From: Muscardinus avellanarius
Lineage: Eukaryota; Chordata; Mammalia; Rodentia; Gliridae
Assembly: GCA_963383645.1 (NCBI GenBank)
Contig: OY726560.1
Span: 64,125,058 to 64,189,057 of the forward strand
Direction of reading: 5' to 3'
DNA: 64,000 bases
Below are positions 12,913 through 24,725 of this stretch, in pieces (within the stretch, counting starts at the first letter, position 1; every line of letters begins with the position of its first letter). The position numbers and the translations under genes were made by a program. The notes under the pieces were generated by a model that saw only the letters and a list, made by a program, of their open reading frames with translations, was not told the origin of the DNA and did not search any database.

Positions 12913-13094
12913 ACACATGTATACGATGCTGTATGGTAATGCAGGCTTTCAAATTTAATTTTGCTAAAGGATGCAAAAAAACATTTATTTAAGTGAATGC
13001 AAACAGTAGTCTTTATATCTCAACCTGATTTTACAGTTACCTGTGCATTTCATTGAAGTAAGTGAGTAGCTCTCCTGTTTGTCTTCATTTTCAG

Positions 13095-13183
13095 GCAGCT
13101 TTAAGTGCCTTGAAACAATTTTCTGAACAAGGACTGGATCCAATTGATGGAGCGATGAATATTGAAAAGGGTTCTCTTGAAAA
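13095..13183 (+). CDS. STAU2: STAU2 penultimate coding exon (Staufen-2 C-terminal region)
   Basis: This 89-nt exon encodes AALSALKQFSEQGLDPIDGA and continues MNIEKGSLEK, the last codon being completed by the next exon. It sits between a strong acceptor (TTTTCAG at 13088-13094) and a strong donor (GTGAGT at 13184). The phase is 0 in, 2 out. I recognise the peptide as the conserved C-terminal region of Staufen-2, a cytoplasmic double-stranded-RNA-binding protein that packages mRNAs into transport granules, acts in neuronal dendritic mRNA localisation and takes part in Staufen-mediated mRNA decay. The opening AALSALKQF has the character of the last helix of a dsRNA-binding-type fold; the family's C-terminal module is known for protein contacts more than RNA binding. 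No frameshift or stop is present. Splice sites, frame and match to the next exon argue strongly against a pseudogene. Confidence 0.93.
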
Positions 13184-14343
13184 GTGAGTAAATCCTCCAT
13201 CAGTATCTTTACATTTTTAATTTTATAACAGTACAGAAGATGAGACTGCTATACTTACAAGACAAAAACATTCCAGACAATGATATCTGAATCTTCCAAA
13301 TTATTCATAACATAATGATATGTAGATGAATGAAAATAATCTATATGGTCATATTCATCTCCTAATGTGTCTTAACCTGTAAGTTTTATAGGTTAACCTA
13401 TTAAGTTTTAACCTATAAATTAATCATGATTTCTGCATGTTAATGCTCATGTTTAAAATGTTCATAAACATGTTGACTGTAGAGATTTTGCAAAACTTAC
13501 AAAATGTTGTGTTTCACTTCCTTGGGCATCCTCTGGTTAACCTATTTCTAGGGTAAAAAACCTTCATGCCTGTTCTTGCTAAGTTGTAGGCACAACAGAG
13601 AAAAGAGAGGAGGGGTGACCCCGTCCTTGGTGCATTGGGTTTTCATGTTGCTCCATGAACACCACTCAGAACCGCCACAGAAGTGAGGCTCCCAGGGGCT
13701 ACAAAGGCAAAAATGCAGCTGTAATAATTATTTCCAAAATCCTGTGCTTAGCTTTTTTTTTAATGAGGTTTGTTCATAAGGCCCTATCTAAGAAACTGAA
13801 TTTTGGGTCTCTCCAGAGACCCAATTTATGCTAAAAAAAATATGGAAAGCAATTATATTTATACAATAGAATGCAAACTCTTTGAAAGCAATGTGAACAG
13901 CCAGTGAGGTCTCAGCACACACACAGGAGAAAACAGTTTTCAAATTCAAAGAAGAATAGATAACCAAGGAAGTGAAAACCAGATCTACTGATCCTACAGT
14001 TCAGTGAGCATCTCCCCCACCCAAGAAAACAAAGAAACCCAGAAAGCAACAGCAAAACCCCTAGCACTGGGTCATTAATATTTAAAAGGTAAGAAGAAAA
14101 CATTTGGAACACAGACGTGGCATTTTAAGTTGTCTATAGATTGGCAACCATTTATAAGCTAATTTAATCAAAACCATTTCCACATGATCTCATCAGCAGA
14201 CTATCTGAACATAAATATTGTTGCTTCACTTTAGAATGTCACTTTTGTGGTGACCTTTGAATCTTATGTGCCATCTGCTAATAAACATGTCTGAAGATGT
14301 GCAATCCCGGACCTCAGCTCTTGTTAATGTATTAATCTTTCAG
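13184..14343 (+). other. STAU2: STAU2 last intron
   Basis: A 1.16-kb intron with donor GTGAGT and acceptor CTTTCAG. It is AT-rich and free of clear SINEs, in contrast to the downstream region. I see no extra exon in it. Confidence 0.9.
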
Positions 14344-14437
14344 ACAAGCCAAGCATCTAAGAGAGAAAGCGGACAATAACCAGGCAAACCCGGGCTCCAT
14401 CGCTGAGGACTGCAAGAAATCCAAGCCGGCCATCTAG
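14344..14437 (+). CDS. STAU2: STAU2 last coding exon and stop codon
   Basis: After CTTTCAG the first base completes the lysine codon begun in the previous exon. Thirty codons then follow (QAKHLREKADNNQANPGSIA, then EDCKKSKPAI) and TAG at 14435-14437. The basic helix-like QAKHLREKA segment followed by a polar, lysine-rich tail fits the C terminus of the long Staufen-2 isoforms. Joined to the 89-nt exon it gives a continuous 60-residue C-terminal piece. The tail after NNQA appears to differ at several residues from the human protein as I remember it, so the very end may be loosely constrained. No membrane segment or catalytic motif is expected. Regulation cannot be read from this exon. Confidence 0.93.
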
Positions 14438-15315
14438 CAGCCCCGTGAACCCACGGCTGCCACCGCTCCTTATAAACCTGTCAGCACGCATGGGGATGTC
14501 TGTGTTCAAGGAAATGAATGACTAATACCATTATTTGAGTCTCATGTGAAGACAACACTATTCTAACACAAGAGATAATATATGTGGTACTGTTTATTCA
14601 ACTAGGGGGAAAAATAGAACTTTGAGCATTTCCCTTGGAACTTGAGATCAGATCATAACTCATTTGCCCAAGGCAGCAGAAATCTGATCCTGCTACTGGA
14701 GCTTAAAATAACAATTAATGAAAAGTGTTAGAAACAGGGCTCAAGTTTTAAAATGATTAATAGAGAAGTTGGGTTCGGTTCTGTTACAGTTGTTTTGTCG
14801 TGGCGTTTGTGTTCAGGTATATTCTCTCTCATTTGAAATAATGCTTGACGGTTCGAAAATTAACCAATGACGTGCTGTGGAACGTGACGGTTGTTGTCTT
14901 CATATAGAGTCACCCCGTTTCTCTTTTTATGCAGATATTTGTAACCTTCATCCTATATCGATATAAATAACCTTAAGGTGCACTCCGCAAAGATGTATGC
15001 AAACAAATATGTTTTAAATCAGGTCAAATGAAAATAATGCTAGGAACAAGTAGTTTCAATATACTCCAGGAATTTTAAAAAGCAAAACAAGACAAAACCA
15101 AGCAGTTGTGGGTTTTGAGCTCCATGGCCATCAGCAACTCGGGGGCGTCTTGCCTCTGCGGATCATTTTCCCGGATTCTACTCAGTGTCGTGGAAGCCAT
15201 GCCCCACCCCCATCCGTGTGTTGTAGCCTCTCACTGTTTGCATCAAGTGTCTTTATGAAATGTCTCTGGACTTGGGACAGTGAGTAGGATCAAAATAAAT
15301 AATGTACATGGCGGG
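14438..15315 (+). other. STAU2: STAU2 3' UTR (probable)
   Basis: Repeat-free sequence follows the stop. The first convincing polyadenylation signal is AATAAA at 15294-15299, about 0.86 kb after the stop, with cleavage expected 10-30 nt later. Another AATAAA lies at 15773, so a longer UTR is possible. The absence of SINEs through about 20.6 kb may reflect constraint or a longer transcript. Confidence 0.65.
15294..15299 (+). terminator. STAU2: Candidate polyadenylation signal for STAU2
   Basis: Canonical AATAAA in ATCAAAATAAATAATGTAC. It is the first canonical hexamer after the stop that lies in a typical UTR context; use of this site is inferred. Confidence 0.5.
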
Positions 15316-17989
15316 GAAGGGAAAGCCTGCTGGAGATGCTTCTAAGCCAGCCGCGCTCTGGACCAGCATGTTGGAATCCAGTGTGGGGCAAATGCAGTAA
15401 AAATTTGGTCGGTCTCTGTGTGAAGTGTCATTATTGTTGTTGCTGTTTTGCTCCTCGGCTCTCGTCTTTTAAATATCGCTTCAGCGAAACCCACTGGCAA
15501 GGCCGCCACCCAGCCGAGTCACCCTGGCCAGCGGTGGAATTAGAGGGCAGCTGTATCTGCGAAACTGCAGAACCGCCTCCTGGGTGCTGGCCAGCCAGCG
15601 TCATCTCATTGTCCAGGCTTTCTCCTTATTGATTTGCAGACATTATGCAATGGGAAAACTCTCTATGGTCTAACTGCTCGACCCAACCTGACAATAGGGT
15701 GTGATTATGTAAGATTTCACAAGCAAAACCACCACGAACCATGATCTGGCTTGACTCACACAGGACTGGAGAATAAACAAACAGCACCATAAGGAAATAA
15801 CTTGAGGGTTGTCGCTAATGACTCCCATGTGGGGAAGTCCGTCCGTCCGGCAGTATGAGGAGGGCTGGGTGTCCTTGGAGGAAATAGATTTTGTTACATA
15901 AAGCTGGGTCCCGATGAAAAGAATAGCACGCTTATGAAGTTGAGGTTCACAAAGGTAAGCGGTTTGAAACCTAGTCCCGCCACCTAACCCAAGGGCACAG
16001 AGGGCCCTAAATCATTACTCAGAAGGGGACAGGCCCTTTCTTCTGCTGCCACGACTTGGCCACCCAAGCCTTCCGCCCTCAGATGAGGCGGGGGCTGCTT
16101 CAGGCAGGGTCACAGAAGTGGCTCTTCGGTTTAGCCAACACAATAAACACGCTACCTTCTGCGAGCGACACCGACACAGAGGACACACCGAGGCCAGCAG
16201 GTCTGTGGAGAGTGATGAGCTCGGGGAACAAACCCAGCTAATCAGTTCTCACGGCCCAAGTATCTGAAGCACTTAACCGGAGCTGTCTGACACCATGTCA
16301 TCCTCAGAGCTGATGGATCACTGCACGCTCAGTCATGCTCAGAGCTGCCGTGGGGGCGGGGGGGATGAAACTGCACAGCATCTCAAGTTTAGTGACAGAT
16401 TATTCGTTCAAAATCCCATGCCCTCCACCTGCTGAAAGAACCCAGGAAGGCCTTCAGTATTTCCCCCTGGAACAGCAGCTCTTCCTGGGAATCATCCCTG
16501 CATATATTATTGTTGTTGCTGTTGGTTGAATTACCAATGCAAATAATGGGTGGCCTGCAGTCAGTCCCTGGCAGGGACCCGCTGCAGAGCTCCATTCCAA
16601 AGCGCAATGTTATATATCATTAGAGGGGAAACCATTAAGTAGATTTATTGAAAGAATGTTTCTTCGGCACAAGGAGATCTTTTTGATGAAAAATGGAACT
16701 CATTATTCTTTAAAGGACACAGATTGACTTATCTCCTTTATCAATTACAGTGTCTGCTTTCAGCTTTTCTCAATCAGCTCAGGGCTTTGTAGTCACTTCC
16801 CAGTGCTGAGGCCAATGTGTTTTATGAAAAAGGTTTGTTTTTACATTTTAATTGGAAATACAATATTGCACTTTGGAACCCTGAGCATCCTTTCCAGTAC
16901 AACTTGCCAGAGATCAATGGTGAGACACCACTGATCAGTCATGACAGATATTCCCTCACTTTCCTGGGGTTACCCCTCGGTGTTGTCTTAGCATTCTTCT
17001 TCCCAGCAAACATTCCCAGTTGTGGCATTTTTTGTAGTTTTGACAATTTTGTACATCATAAAGTAAAAGTAGGTGAGTGAAAAACCTTTCTTATTATACA
17101 GAGGTTTTCTGGAATCCTTGTGACTTTGGAAATATTGTCCAGACCAAGCGCCTGGTGTTTAAATCCTGATGTTACTATTATGCACAAGAATAATAGAAAA
17201 TCTAGCAGTTGGCACACAGAGTGGACAGGTCGTAAATGGTGAGATCATGTGCAAATTTGCCATCGAGTCCCTCCTAGCCTCACCTACTATGATATCAACA
17301 CCTGCTAAATGCAAGGACGAGTTCGCTGAGTGAGTGAACAGGGGGATGATCTATCATCCAGTGTTTGTTGGAGACATTTTAAATCTCACGGCTTACACGA
17401 CATGGAGATACACATGATATGCACTCATGGTAGTATGGAGCATTACTGCTGATATGCTATTATACACTGAACCCCAGGCTTTGTGGAGGGGGTACTGGGG
17501 ATGGAACACGGGGGCATTCTACCCATTTTCCCACTTCCGTATTTATATATTTCCTAGGCTAACAGGTGTAATTCCAATCCCCATCCCGAGATACGTTCCA
17601 GTATTTCTGCAGTCTCACGTGGAAAGTCACAAGGAGAGACTCTGTAATATCTGATTCAAATCAAAACCTTTCTTAGTCATGGTCAAACCCAACCATCTCT
17701 TTCTGGCAGATATCACCTGAGTTCCATCTCACCACACAAGACTCGTTTAAAAGTTACCGCACTGGGGAAACGGTCATCTTAGGTCCTAACCTCTTAATGT
17801 TAGAGTTCCTTTGACACTCTGATATGTGCTGGGAATTCAGACACATAAATGAAACAACTTCAAGTCCAACAGTCCCCATTATGGCTAGGGGAAAGACTGA
17901 GAAGGAAATGAGCCTGGGTGAAGAGCGTGCCTTACAAGAGTGGTAGCTGGTAGTTCATCTGCCTGTCGCTTTTGGTCAGTCACTAATTC

Positions 17990-18265
17990 ATTCCCTTGTT
18001 CGTCGTCCTCCCATGTCTGGGACATCATGCTACATATTTTGGTGGCCCTGTCAAAGAAGCCACGTTTGCTTTCAAGGAACTTTGGCTCCAGTCGTGTAGC
18101 TTATCTCACCCCCACCTCACCTCAAACTTCCACTGCCCCCCATCTCTTTCACTTAACCAACACTCAGGAAGCCGATTAACCAATTCGTCCCTTGCTGTAA
18201 CTCCTGGCCTGAAGCAGGACCCACCTTAGCACAGTAAGGACTTAATAAATGTTTGTTGGCTGCAT
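17990..18265 (+). repeat. L2-like LINE 3' end
   Basis: It closes with CACCTTAGCACAGTAAGGAC then TTAATAAATGTTTGTTGGCT, a typical L2 3' terminus. Confidence 0.5.
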
Positions 18266-18968
18266 GAACAACACGAGGATCTCTGCCAGGATGGTTCTCC
18301 CTCAATCACATCAGTGCTCCACTTGGACAGAGAAAACCGGCTACTGGATGGAGCCTCTTGCCTGGGAACAAACTTCTAGTTCTAGTAGCATGTATCCCTG
18401 TGAAAGATATTTCACATCTTCAAGTTTCAGCTTCTCATCCAAAACCTGGGGATAATAAAATGCAGAAGCGTAGGGACTGTTTTTTTTTTTTAAGTAAATC
18501 AATATTTCAGCCCATTAGTGTGCATTAGAAAAAGAGCAAAGGTCCAGGATTTGAGTCTAGGGACCTGGTTCCAACACAAATGGTAAAGGATGCAGCTTTC
18601 CTGGGCCTCAGCTTTCATTGGCATCAAATGGCGGTTTCTACAAACACCATAGCTCTAAATTTATCTTCCCATAGTACCTCTATTACCAAGGGTATGCCTA
18701 TATTCAAATTTTATGGTTAGTAGAGGTGAAGGGTTTTTTTTTAAAATCAAACTCCTAAAAGAAAAATACTGTTCTTATGTCAATTAGGGCCCTTTCAGTT
18801 TCAAGTTCTGAAAATTGATTCACCCAGCAATGAGAAGTTTGCTCTAAGGCCAGAAGGGTGTTTCACAGAACCTGAAGGCAGAAGTGCAGAAACAAACTGC
18901 AGCCAGGAAGTAGAAGGCTGTAGGGAGACTAGGAAGTTCCCCTCTCTCTCAGCCGCCCATTCTCATAT

Positions 18969-18969
<1 letters not shown>

Positions 18970-19014
<45 letters not shown>
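18970..19014 (+). repeat. (TC)n microsatellite
   Basis: About 22 uninterrupted TC units. Confidence 0.97.
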
Positions 19015-19018
<4 letters not shown>

Positions 19019-20689
19019 AGCTCCTACTTCTCAAGGGCACACACAGAGAACATGACTCCCAGTGGAACCCAAGTTTGCAGACACCTGAAGAAACATGGGC
19101 TTTCTCTTTAGACTTTATTCCCAGAGTCTTAGGATGTATCCTGGAATGGCCCTTCTTGGACCACACATTCATCCATGGCGTACATTGTACAAATATGGCT
19201 ACCCAAAGTCTACCCCTGGGAGCAGGATGGAGTGGTCACCATGGAGATGAGATCACTGTTTGGAGAGACAGCCCAGCAGATAGGTGCCACAGCGACATCC
19301 CATGTGCTTTGGGGCAAGGCTCATTTTAACCATGTGCTAATTCTTACTGTTAACACAGTAAACAAGGAAGCTTAAACAACTGAATAACATGTTCTTCTCC
19401 AGTGTCAACAGATCAGTATCCAGCTTGTGAAGACTATAGCATTTTCTTTGGTTTTATTTAACTTTTTCAGTAACCTGAAAGAATCATACAATTACACAGA
19501 GTAAAAAAATTAAAACTTTCCAGGGATCTCAAATTAGTATAGTTTAAATAATCCTCCTTCTTTCCTTTTCTTTAGCATGCATGAATAATGAAAAAAATAG
19601 GTGGTAGCATGGACATCCAGCCTCTGACTTCTACAGACCAGAGGCTACTCCCTTGCTTTTGTTATCATAAGGAATATTAACCAGAAAGGACTTCTGAGTT
19701 CTACAACTGAACAACTGAGTTTGTGAGAGATAGAGGAAATCCTGGTCTTGTTTTCTTTCAAATTTGCTCTTAAGTGTTCATGAGGGCCCGAGGAAGGGAG
19801 GAGAATTGGTTATCCGAGTGGATGGGAAGAGTCCTCCAGTAAAAAGAATCTGGAATTTGGATTGAACACTAAAATGGCAGAGGAAGCCATGCCGCCTTGG
19901 AGAAGAATGAGGAATGGAAAGTCCTGAAGAAGGCTTTGATGTGAATAGATGAGGTGTTCCCTGCATTAAGTCTTCTCCTGAGCTCCAGGAATGAGCAGTC
20001 AGAACCTTCTGCTTGCTCTTGAGCCTGCCCCCAAAGTCTTCTACATGGGTAATCATTTTCAAGAATGATGTTTGGCTTCCAGTCCTTCCTCATTCATCCT
20101 CTGAGCACAAAGGAAGGAATAAGATTCCTCTTCATCAACTCAAGATGATGGATAAGATCCCAGCTTTGGCAAAGACCCGGACTGGATGTGAACTCCAAGG
20201 AGAAGCTAGTCAATGAATTATCTCTGATACCCTGATATCAGGGAAGGTCAAACCTGTTTTTGGCCTGGAACCAGAGTTGCTTCCATGGTTGTAGCAACAT
20301 AACACACAACAGCTCCGCAACATGTCTGAGAATAGAGGCCATAAGCTTGATGAAGTTTGGCTAAACAGATTGTGACTTCTCATTTTTTACCTTAGCCAAA
20401 TTCAAATCCATCCATCGATCAGCAAAAACAGATTGAGTCTCCATTCTTAAGTTGATCGTGATGGGAAACCAGGTGAAGCCTAAGGTTAGGTCTCTACTCT
20501 CAAAGGCTTCCAGTCCAACTGGGAAAAGAAACCAGATACTGAGGAGGTGGGAATAGATATACTTCAATAGAAGTTGATTTCAGCTTCTCCTGCTCCAGCA
20601 ATGCCTATCAGAAGCATCATGGGGGATCTTGGGCCAATTACCTAGGTTTTAGTATTGAAAAGAAGATCTACTATGGATTCTTGCTTTTT

Positions 20690-20880
20690 TTTTTTTCTTT
20701 TGGTGCTAGGGATTGAACTCAGGGGTATTCTACTTCTGCACTACACCCTCAGCCCTTTTTATGTTTTGTTTTAAAACTGGGTCTCACTAAGTTGCTGAGG
20801 CAGGTCTTGAACCTGTGATCTTCCTGTCTCAGCCTCCCAAGGACTATAGGATTACAGGCATGTGCCACTACACCCCACCT
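20690..20880 (-). repeat. SINE, B1-dID dimer
   Basis: Antisense copy: GGTGCTAGGGATTGAACTCA through CAGGCATGTGCCACTACACC, with a T-run at 20686 as its tail. Confidence 0.9.
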
Positions 20881-21074
20881 GGATTGTTGGTTTTTAAAAT
20901 CTAGTGATCCAGGCTCGACATCTATAACCAAGATGCTATAGGAATCTAATTTTCATGTTTCTCTTTTCTGGGGTAAAACCTTGTGAGTTGAGATCTTACA
21001 AGTGAACGTTCCCTCCATAGCTACTACCTCCACCACCACCAACCTTTCCAGCTGTCGACACAGCTTCCTCTCTA

Positions 21075-21545
21075 CCTGTCACTAAGGAAGTGGTGCTGGG
21101 CATGGCTAAGAGTTGGGATTCCTGAACCACACTGCCTAGGTTCAGCTTTTGGACTGCCCACTAACTCCCTGTGTGTATTTAGTAAGTGACCTTTACTTCT
21201 TTAAGCCTCCCTTTCCTTGGGTATAAAATGAGGATGCTGGTTCCTGGGCCTAATTCCAATATTTGGGAGGTTGAGACAAGAAAGATCGAAGGTTCAAGCC
21301 CAACCACAGCAACTTAGTAAGACCTTTTTTTAAAATAAAAATAAAATAAGGCTGAGGGTACAGCTCAGAGGTAGAATGCCCCTGGGTTCAATCTCTAGTA
21401 CCACAAAAAAAGAGAAAAAAAGATGGCAGTGTGGTTATTGGGATTAAATAAATTAATTCTACGAGTTAATACATCTAAAGTGTTTTGAACTGTATTTGGC
21501 ACAGAGTAAGCACTCATAAACATGATTTATTATTGTCCAAAGGAC
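21075..21545 (+). repeat. MIR element split by a SINE
   Basis: The 5' part has CTAGGTTCAGCTTTTGGACT, CCACTAACTCCCTGTGTG and a GGGTATAAAATGAGGATG segment. The 3' part resumes after the SINE with GGATTAAATAAATTAATTCT and GGCACAGAGTAAGCACTCAT. The order matches a sense MIR. Confidence 0.6.
21234..21412 (+). repeat. SINE, B1-dID dimer (5' truncated) inside a MIR
   Basis: CTAATTCCAATATTTGGGAG through TTCAATCTCTAGTACCAC, inserted into the MIR-like sequence on either side. Confidence 0.85.
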
Positions 21546-21689
21546 ATCAATGAATTAATTAATAAGTATTGATCAACTCCTGTGTGCCAGAAACTCTAAC
21601 TAGGTGGCTGAGGGGAGAAAGGAGCAGAGATGAATAAAGCATAGCTATGCTTTGCATCATTGAATTTTGCTTCTTAAAGATAATTACAA

Positions 21690-22011
21690 GCTGGGCATGG
21701 TGGCTCTCACCTGTAATCCAGCACTGCGGAGGCTGAGATAGAAGTATAGCAGGTTCGAGACCAGCCTCAGGAATTTAGAGACCCTGTTTCAAAATAAAAT
21801 GTAGGCCAGGCATGGTGGCTCACACCTGTAATCCCAGCACTGCGGAGGCTGAGATAGAAGGATAGCAGGTTCAAGACCAGCCTTAGGAACTTAAGAGACC
21901 CTATTTCAAAACAAAAAGTGAAATAGGGCCAGGGTATGGCTCAGAGGTACAACACCCGTGGGTTTAGGCTTCCATATCAAAACGAAAAAGAGAAAAAGGA
22001 AAAGAAAAGAA
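21690..22011 (+). repeat. Trimeric SINE: left-left-right (B1, B1, ID)
   Basis: A left monomer (21690-21803) runs directly into a second left monomer plus ID half (21804-22011). The two left monomers share an unusual AGCACTGCGGAGGCTGAGAT segment. The whole unit is flanked by AAAGATAATTACA (21676-21688) and AAAGAATAATTATA (22012-22025), which look like one target-site duplication, so it probably inserted as a trimer. Confidence 0.75.
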
Positions 22012-22414
22012 AAAGAATAATTATAAAACGTGTACAAAATAAATAAATATTATCCCAAACTGAAAGTTCTCAGAGACCCAGAACAGGGAATATCTGCAGA
22101 AACCTCCACTGGACTGACCTCTCAGACCTTAGAATCATTTTCAAGATGCTTTTTCCACAAAGCCAAATATCTGTGACTCCCAGGCCTAGTGTTGTAAGAA
22201 TGGGCCACAGATGAAAGACTATGTCTCACAAAGGAATCCCACATTCTCCACACACCTCTTGCTGTACCTCCTCAATGAAGGCCCTCAGGGAGCCAAGAAA
22301 AGATGGTGGAAGAAACCGGAAGTGACTTAGGCAGGCACACACAGCTCCAGAAGACAGAAAAACAAAATTGTCCCAGTGCCTCTGAACTATCGGGTCCAAG
22401 CAAAGCTTGACATT

Positions 22415-23075
22415 TGTTATGGTCCAATACAGAATGTCCCCTGAAGAGCTCAGCGTTGATATAGTTAAGACATAAGGATTGCCAGGTGTGGTGGCGCACA
22501 CTTGTAATCCCAGCGCTTGGGAGGGTGAGACAGGAGGATCGCACAGGTTTGAAGCCAGCCTTGGCTACTTAGTGAGGCTCTCAGCAACTTAATGAGACCC
22601 TGTTTCCAAATAAAATATAGAATGGGTCTGGGAGTATAGCCTGGAGGTAGAAAAGCCCCTGGGTTCCACTCCCAGTACCACCAACCTCCCCCCCCAAAAA
22701 AAAAAATACGCAGGAGGGTTGTAATCCTATCACTGGATAAAAGTCTTGTCATGGATTTACTGGGTGGTAACCTAGGCAGTTGGGGTGTGGCTGTAGAAAG
22801 TGGGTCCCTGGGGTGTGGCCTTAAGGATTATGCTGGTAGCTTTGAATCCCCTCTTGCTTGCTGTCTTGCTTCTGGCCTCCGTGATGTGGGAGTGGCTTTA
22901 CTCCCTCCTTCTCTGCTTCCTGCTCCCTACTGTGCCCTGAGCTTCAGACTCCAGCCTCACATGGATGGAACCCAGAATCTCCAAGAAACTGTGAGCAAAT
23001 AAATCTTTCTTCCTTGAAATTGAGTGGTCATTCGTTTGGATTATAACAGTGAGAATATAGACTAAGACAGCATTT
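22415..23075 (+). repeat. MaLR-like LTR, split by a SINE
   Basis: It starts TATGGTCCAATACAGAATG TCCCC, is interrupted at 22481-22700, and resumes TAATCCTATCACTGG. The end has GAAACTGTGAGCAAATAAAT and ATAGACTAAGACAG, the usual polyadenylation region and terminus of MaLR LTRs. Confidence 0.6.
22481..22700 (+). repeat. SINE, B1-dID dimer
   Basis: GCCAGGTGTGGTGGCGCACA through CACTCCCAGTACCACC, then an A-run. Inserted in the LTR. Confidence 0.92.
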
Positions 23076-23288
23076 GTCAGCCTAAGTTTCTTAGAGGGAA
23101 AGAGAAAGAACCACAAATAGCCCCGTCTCTTCTGGCCTAGGCAGGAAAGGCATCTTAATCCTGTATTCTCTGTTTTCAAATTATGCCACCACTGCAATGA
23201 TCCTTTTACATTCTTTCTTTCTATACCACCCCCAGAGACACAGGCAGCCCCATATCAAGGGTAATAAAAAAAAAAAAAAGTATTTGTC

Positions 23289-23490
23289 CCAGGCATGGTG
23301 GTGCATGCCTATAAATGCCTATAATCCCAGTACTTGGGAGGCTGAGACCGAATGATCACAGGGTCAAAGCTAGCCTCAGTAATTTAAGTAAGGCCCTGTT
23401 TCTAAGTTAAAAAAAAAAAAAAAGATAGGGATCGGGAGAGTGTAGCTCAGAGATAAAATGCCCTTAGGTTCAATCCCCAGTAAAAAAACA
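23289..23490 (+). repeat. SINE, B1-dID dimer
   Basis: CCCAGGCATGGTGGTGCATG with an internal duplication of TGCCTATAA, ending TTCAATCCCCAGTAAAA. Confidence 0.88.
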
Positions 23491-23509
23491 AAACCCAAAA
23501 ATATATTAC

Positions 23510-24130
23510 ATACAATGGGGGGATTGAAGTGACCAGGGTCTGGATGAGGGAGTAGGAGTAGGGTGGGAACAGGAGTTGAAGGCGTACAAAGGGCAGAGTC
23601 AACGCGCCCTGATACCACGTGGCATAGCATGGGGTGGGGCGGCCGTCCTGGCTGGCTCCAGCACCCTGGCTTGGAAGTGGGGCAAGTGGTACTGCTGTCC
23701 ACTCAGATAGGGAACTTGGGAAGAGCAAGTTGAGAAAGCGTTCTGGGCTTGTAAAGTCTAACATGTGCATAGGACATCCAAAGAAGGATCTTCAACTGGA
23801 AACAGGCTCGAGAGAGATATCAAAGTCGAAGAGAAGGGACCTGTGGTCAGCAGGCATGTGGGAGGAATTTGGTGACAGTTGGATTAATGACATCCCCAGG
23901 TGGCTCCTGCAGAGCCAGAGGCCAAGAATGAGGCCTTGGGAAACATTTAAGGGGTAGGCTGAAGAGAGGTGGTGGAGATGAAGTCAGAGAAATTAAAAAA
24001 AAAATAGCTGGGAATGCAGGTTGGTCGGGAGTGCCAGTTGCCTTGGTGAGAAAGTGAGTGGAGAGAGCAGATAGGAAGAGAGCCCAGCTCAGCCACATCA
24101 GGAGGCCACGACAACCTCTGACAGTCCTTC
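23510..24130 (+). repeat. Possible ancient interspersed repeat, family not named
   Basis: GA-rich, purine-skewed sequence with segments such as GTGGGAGGAATTTGGTGACA and CCAGAGGCCAAGAATGAGGC. A similar purine-rich block lies at 32300-32640. I suspect an old dispersed repeat but could not name it. Open frames on the minus strand here do not match a known protein. Confidence 0.3.
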
Positions 24131-24254
24131 GGGAAGGTGGCAGAGGAGGATGTAAGGAGGAGAGCTCGGCTGTTCCTTTGAGGAGCTAGACAACTCCTCA
24201 CACAAAGTCCCAGGTCCACGTCTTCTACACACCAGATATATGAGTGCACCAAGT

Positions 24255-24722
24255 AAGAGGATTATACATAGGTACACCTTCTCCAGACCGTGATGTGGTC
24301 ACATACATTCAATGGAACCAATAGAATTCGGTGGAAGAGACATTGAGCTGGTTTGAGGACCAGCCTTCTGGGTCTGGCCTGCTGCAACGCTGTGCGGCCA
24401 CTCTCCCTTCTCTCTCTCACTCCTGGAACTCTGCCGCCAGGCTGGAGAAGCCCAAGCCACATGCAGAGGCCACACGTAGACACGTGGTTCACCAACCTCA
24501 GCTGTGCTCCAAACCCACAGCGACATCAAACGCCAACCGCGTGAGCGGGCCATCTTGGATGCCCCAGACCCAAGAGAGATGATCTCAGCCGGAGCCAGCA
24601 TCACAAGGAGCAGAAACACCACCAGCCGAACCCAGTCAACCCGCAGACTTCTGAGAAGTAATGAGGGTTGCTATCTTGCTAACAACAACTTTGGGATGGT
24701 TTGTTATGACTGTAGATAACCA
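24255..24722 (+). repeat. MaLR-like LTR
   Basis: Features in order: TCTCTCTCACTCCTGGAACT, GCGGGCCATCTTGGATGCCC, AGAGATGATCTCAGCCGGAG and, at the end, TTTGGGATGGTTTGTTATGA. That order matches MaLR-type LTR 3' halves. Frames across it are not genes. Confidence 0.5.
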
Positions 24723-24725
24723 GAG

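Larger units (their letters stand above)
1..13094 (+). other. STAU2: STAU2 intron (3' part), upstream of the penultimate coding exon
   Basis: No coding exon of STAU2 or any other gene was recognised here. The stretch ends in a good splice acceptor (pyrimidine-rich tract then TTTTCAG at 13088-13094). It holds SINEs, L2, MIR, old L1 3' ends, LTR pieces and microsatellites listed separately. The blocks 4470-7250, 9575-10440 and 12060-13094 look like ordinary unique intron sequence and I see nothing further in them. The upstream exon lies outside the window. Confidence 0.8.
15316..20683. other. Downstream intergenic sequence with few repeats
   Basis: No exon, retrocopy or recent SINE was recognised in 5.4 kb. 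Only an L2 end, a CT microsatellite and weak MIR-like traces are visible. The low repeat content compared with the rest of the window could mark extended UTR or regulatory sequence, but no specific element can be named. Confidence 0.5.

Noticed and set aside
13081..13094. TTTCAG before the STAU2 exon could encode Phe-Gln and so extend the exon 5'
   Set aside because: It is the splice acceptor with a pyrimidine tract in front; the upstream frame does not continue STAU2.
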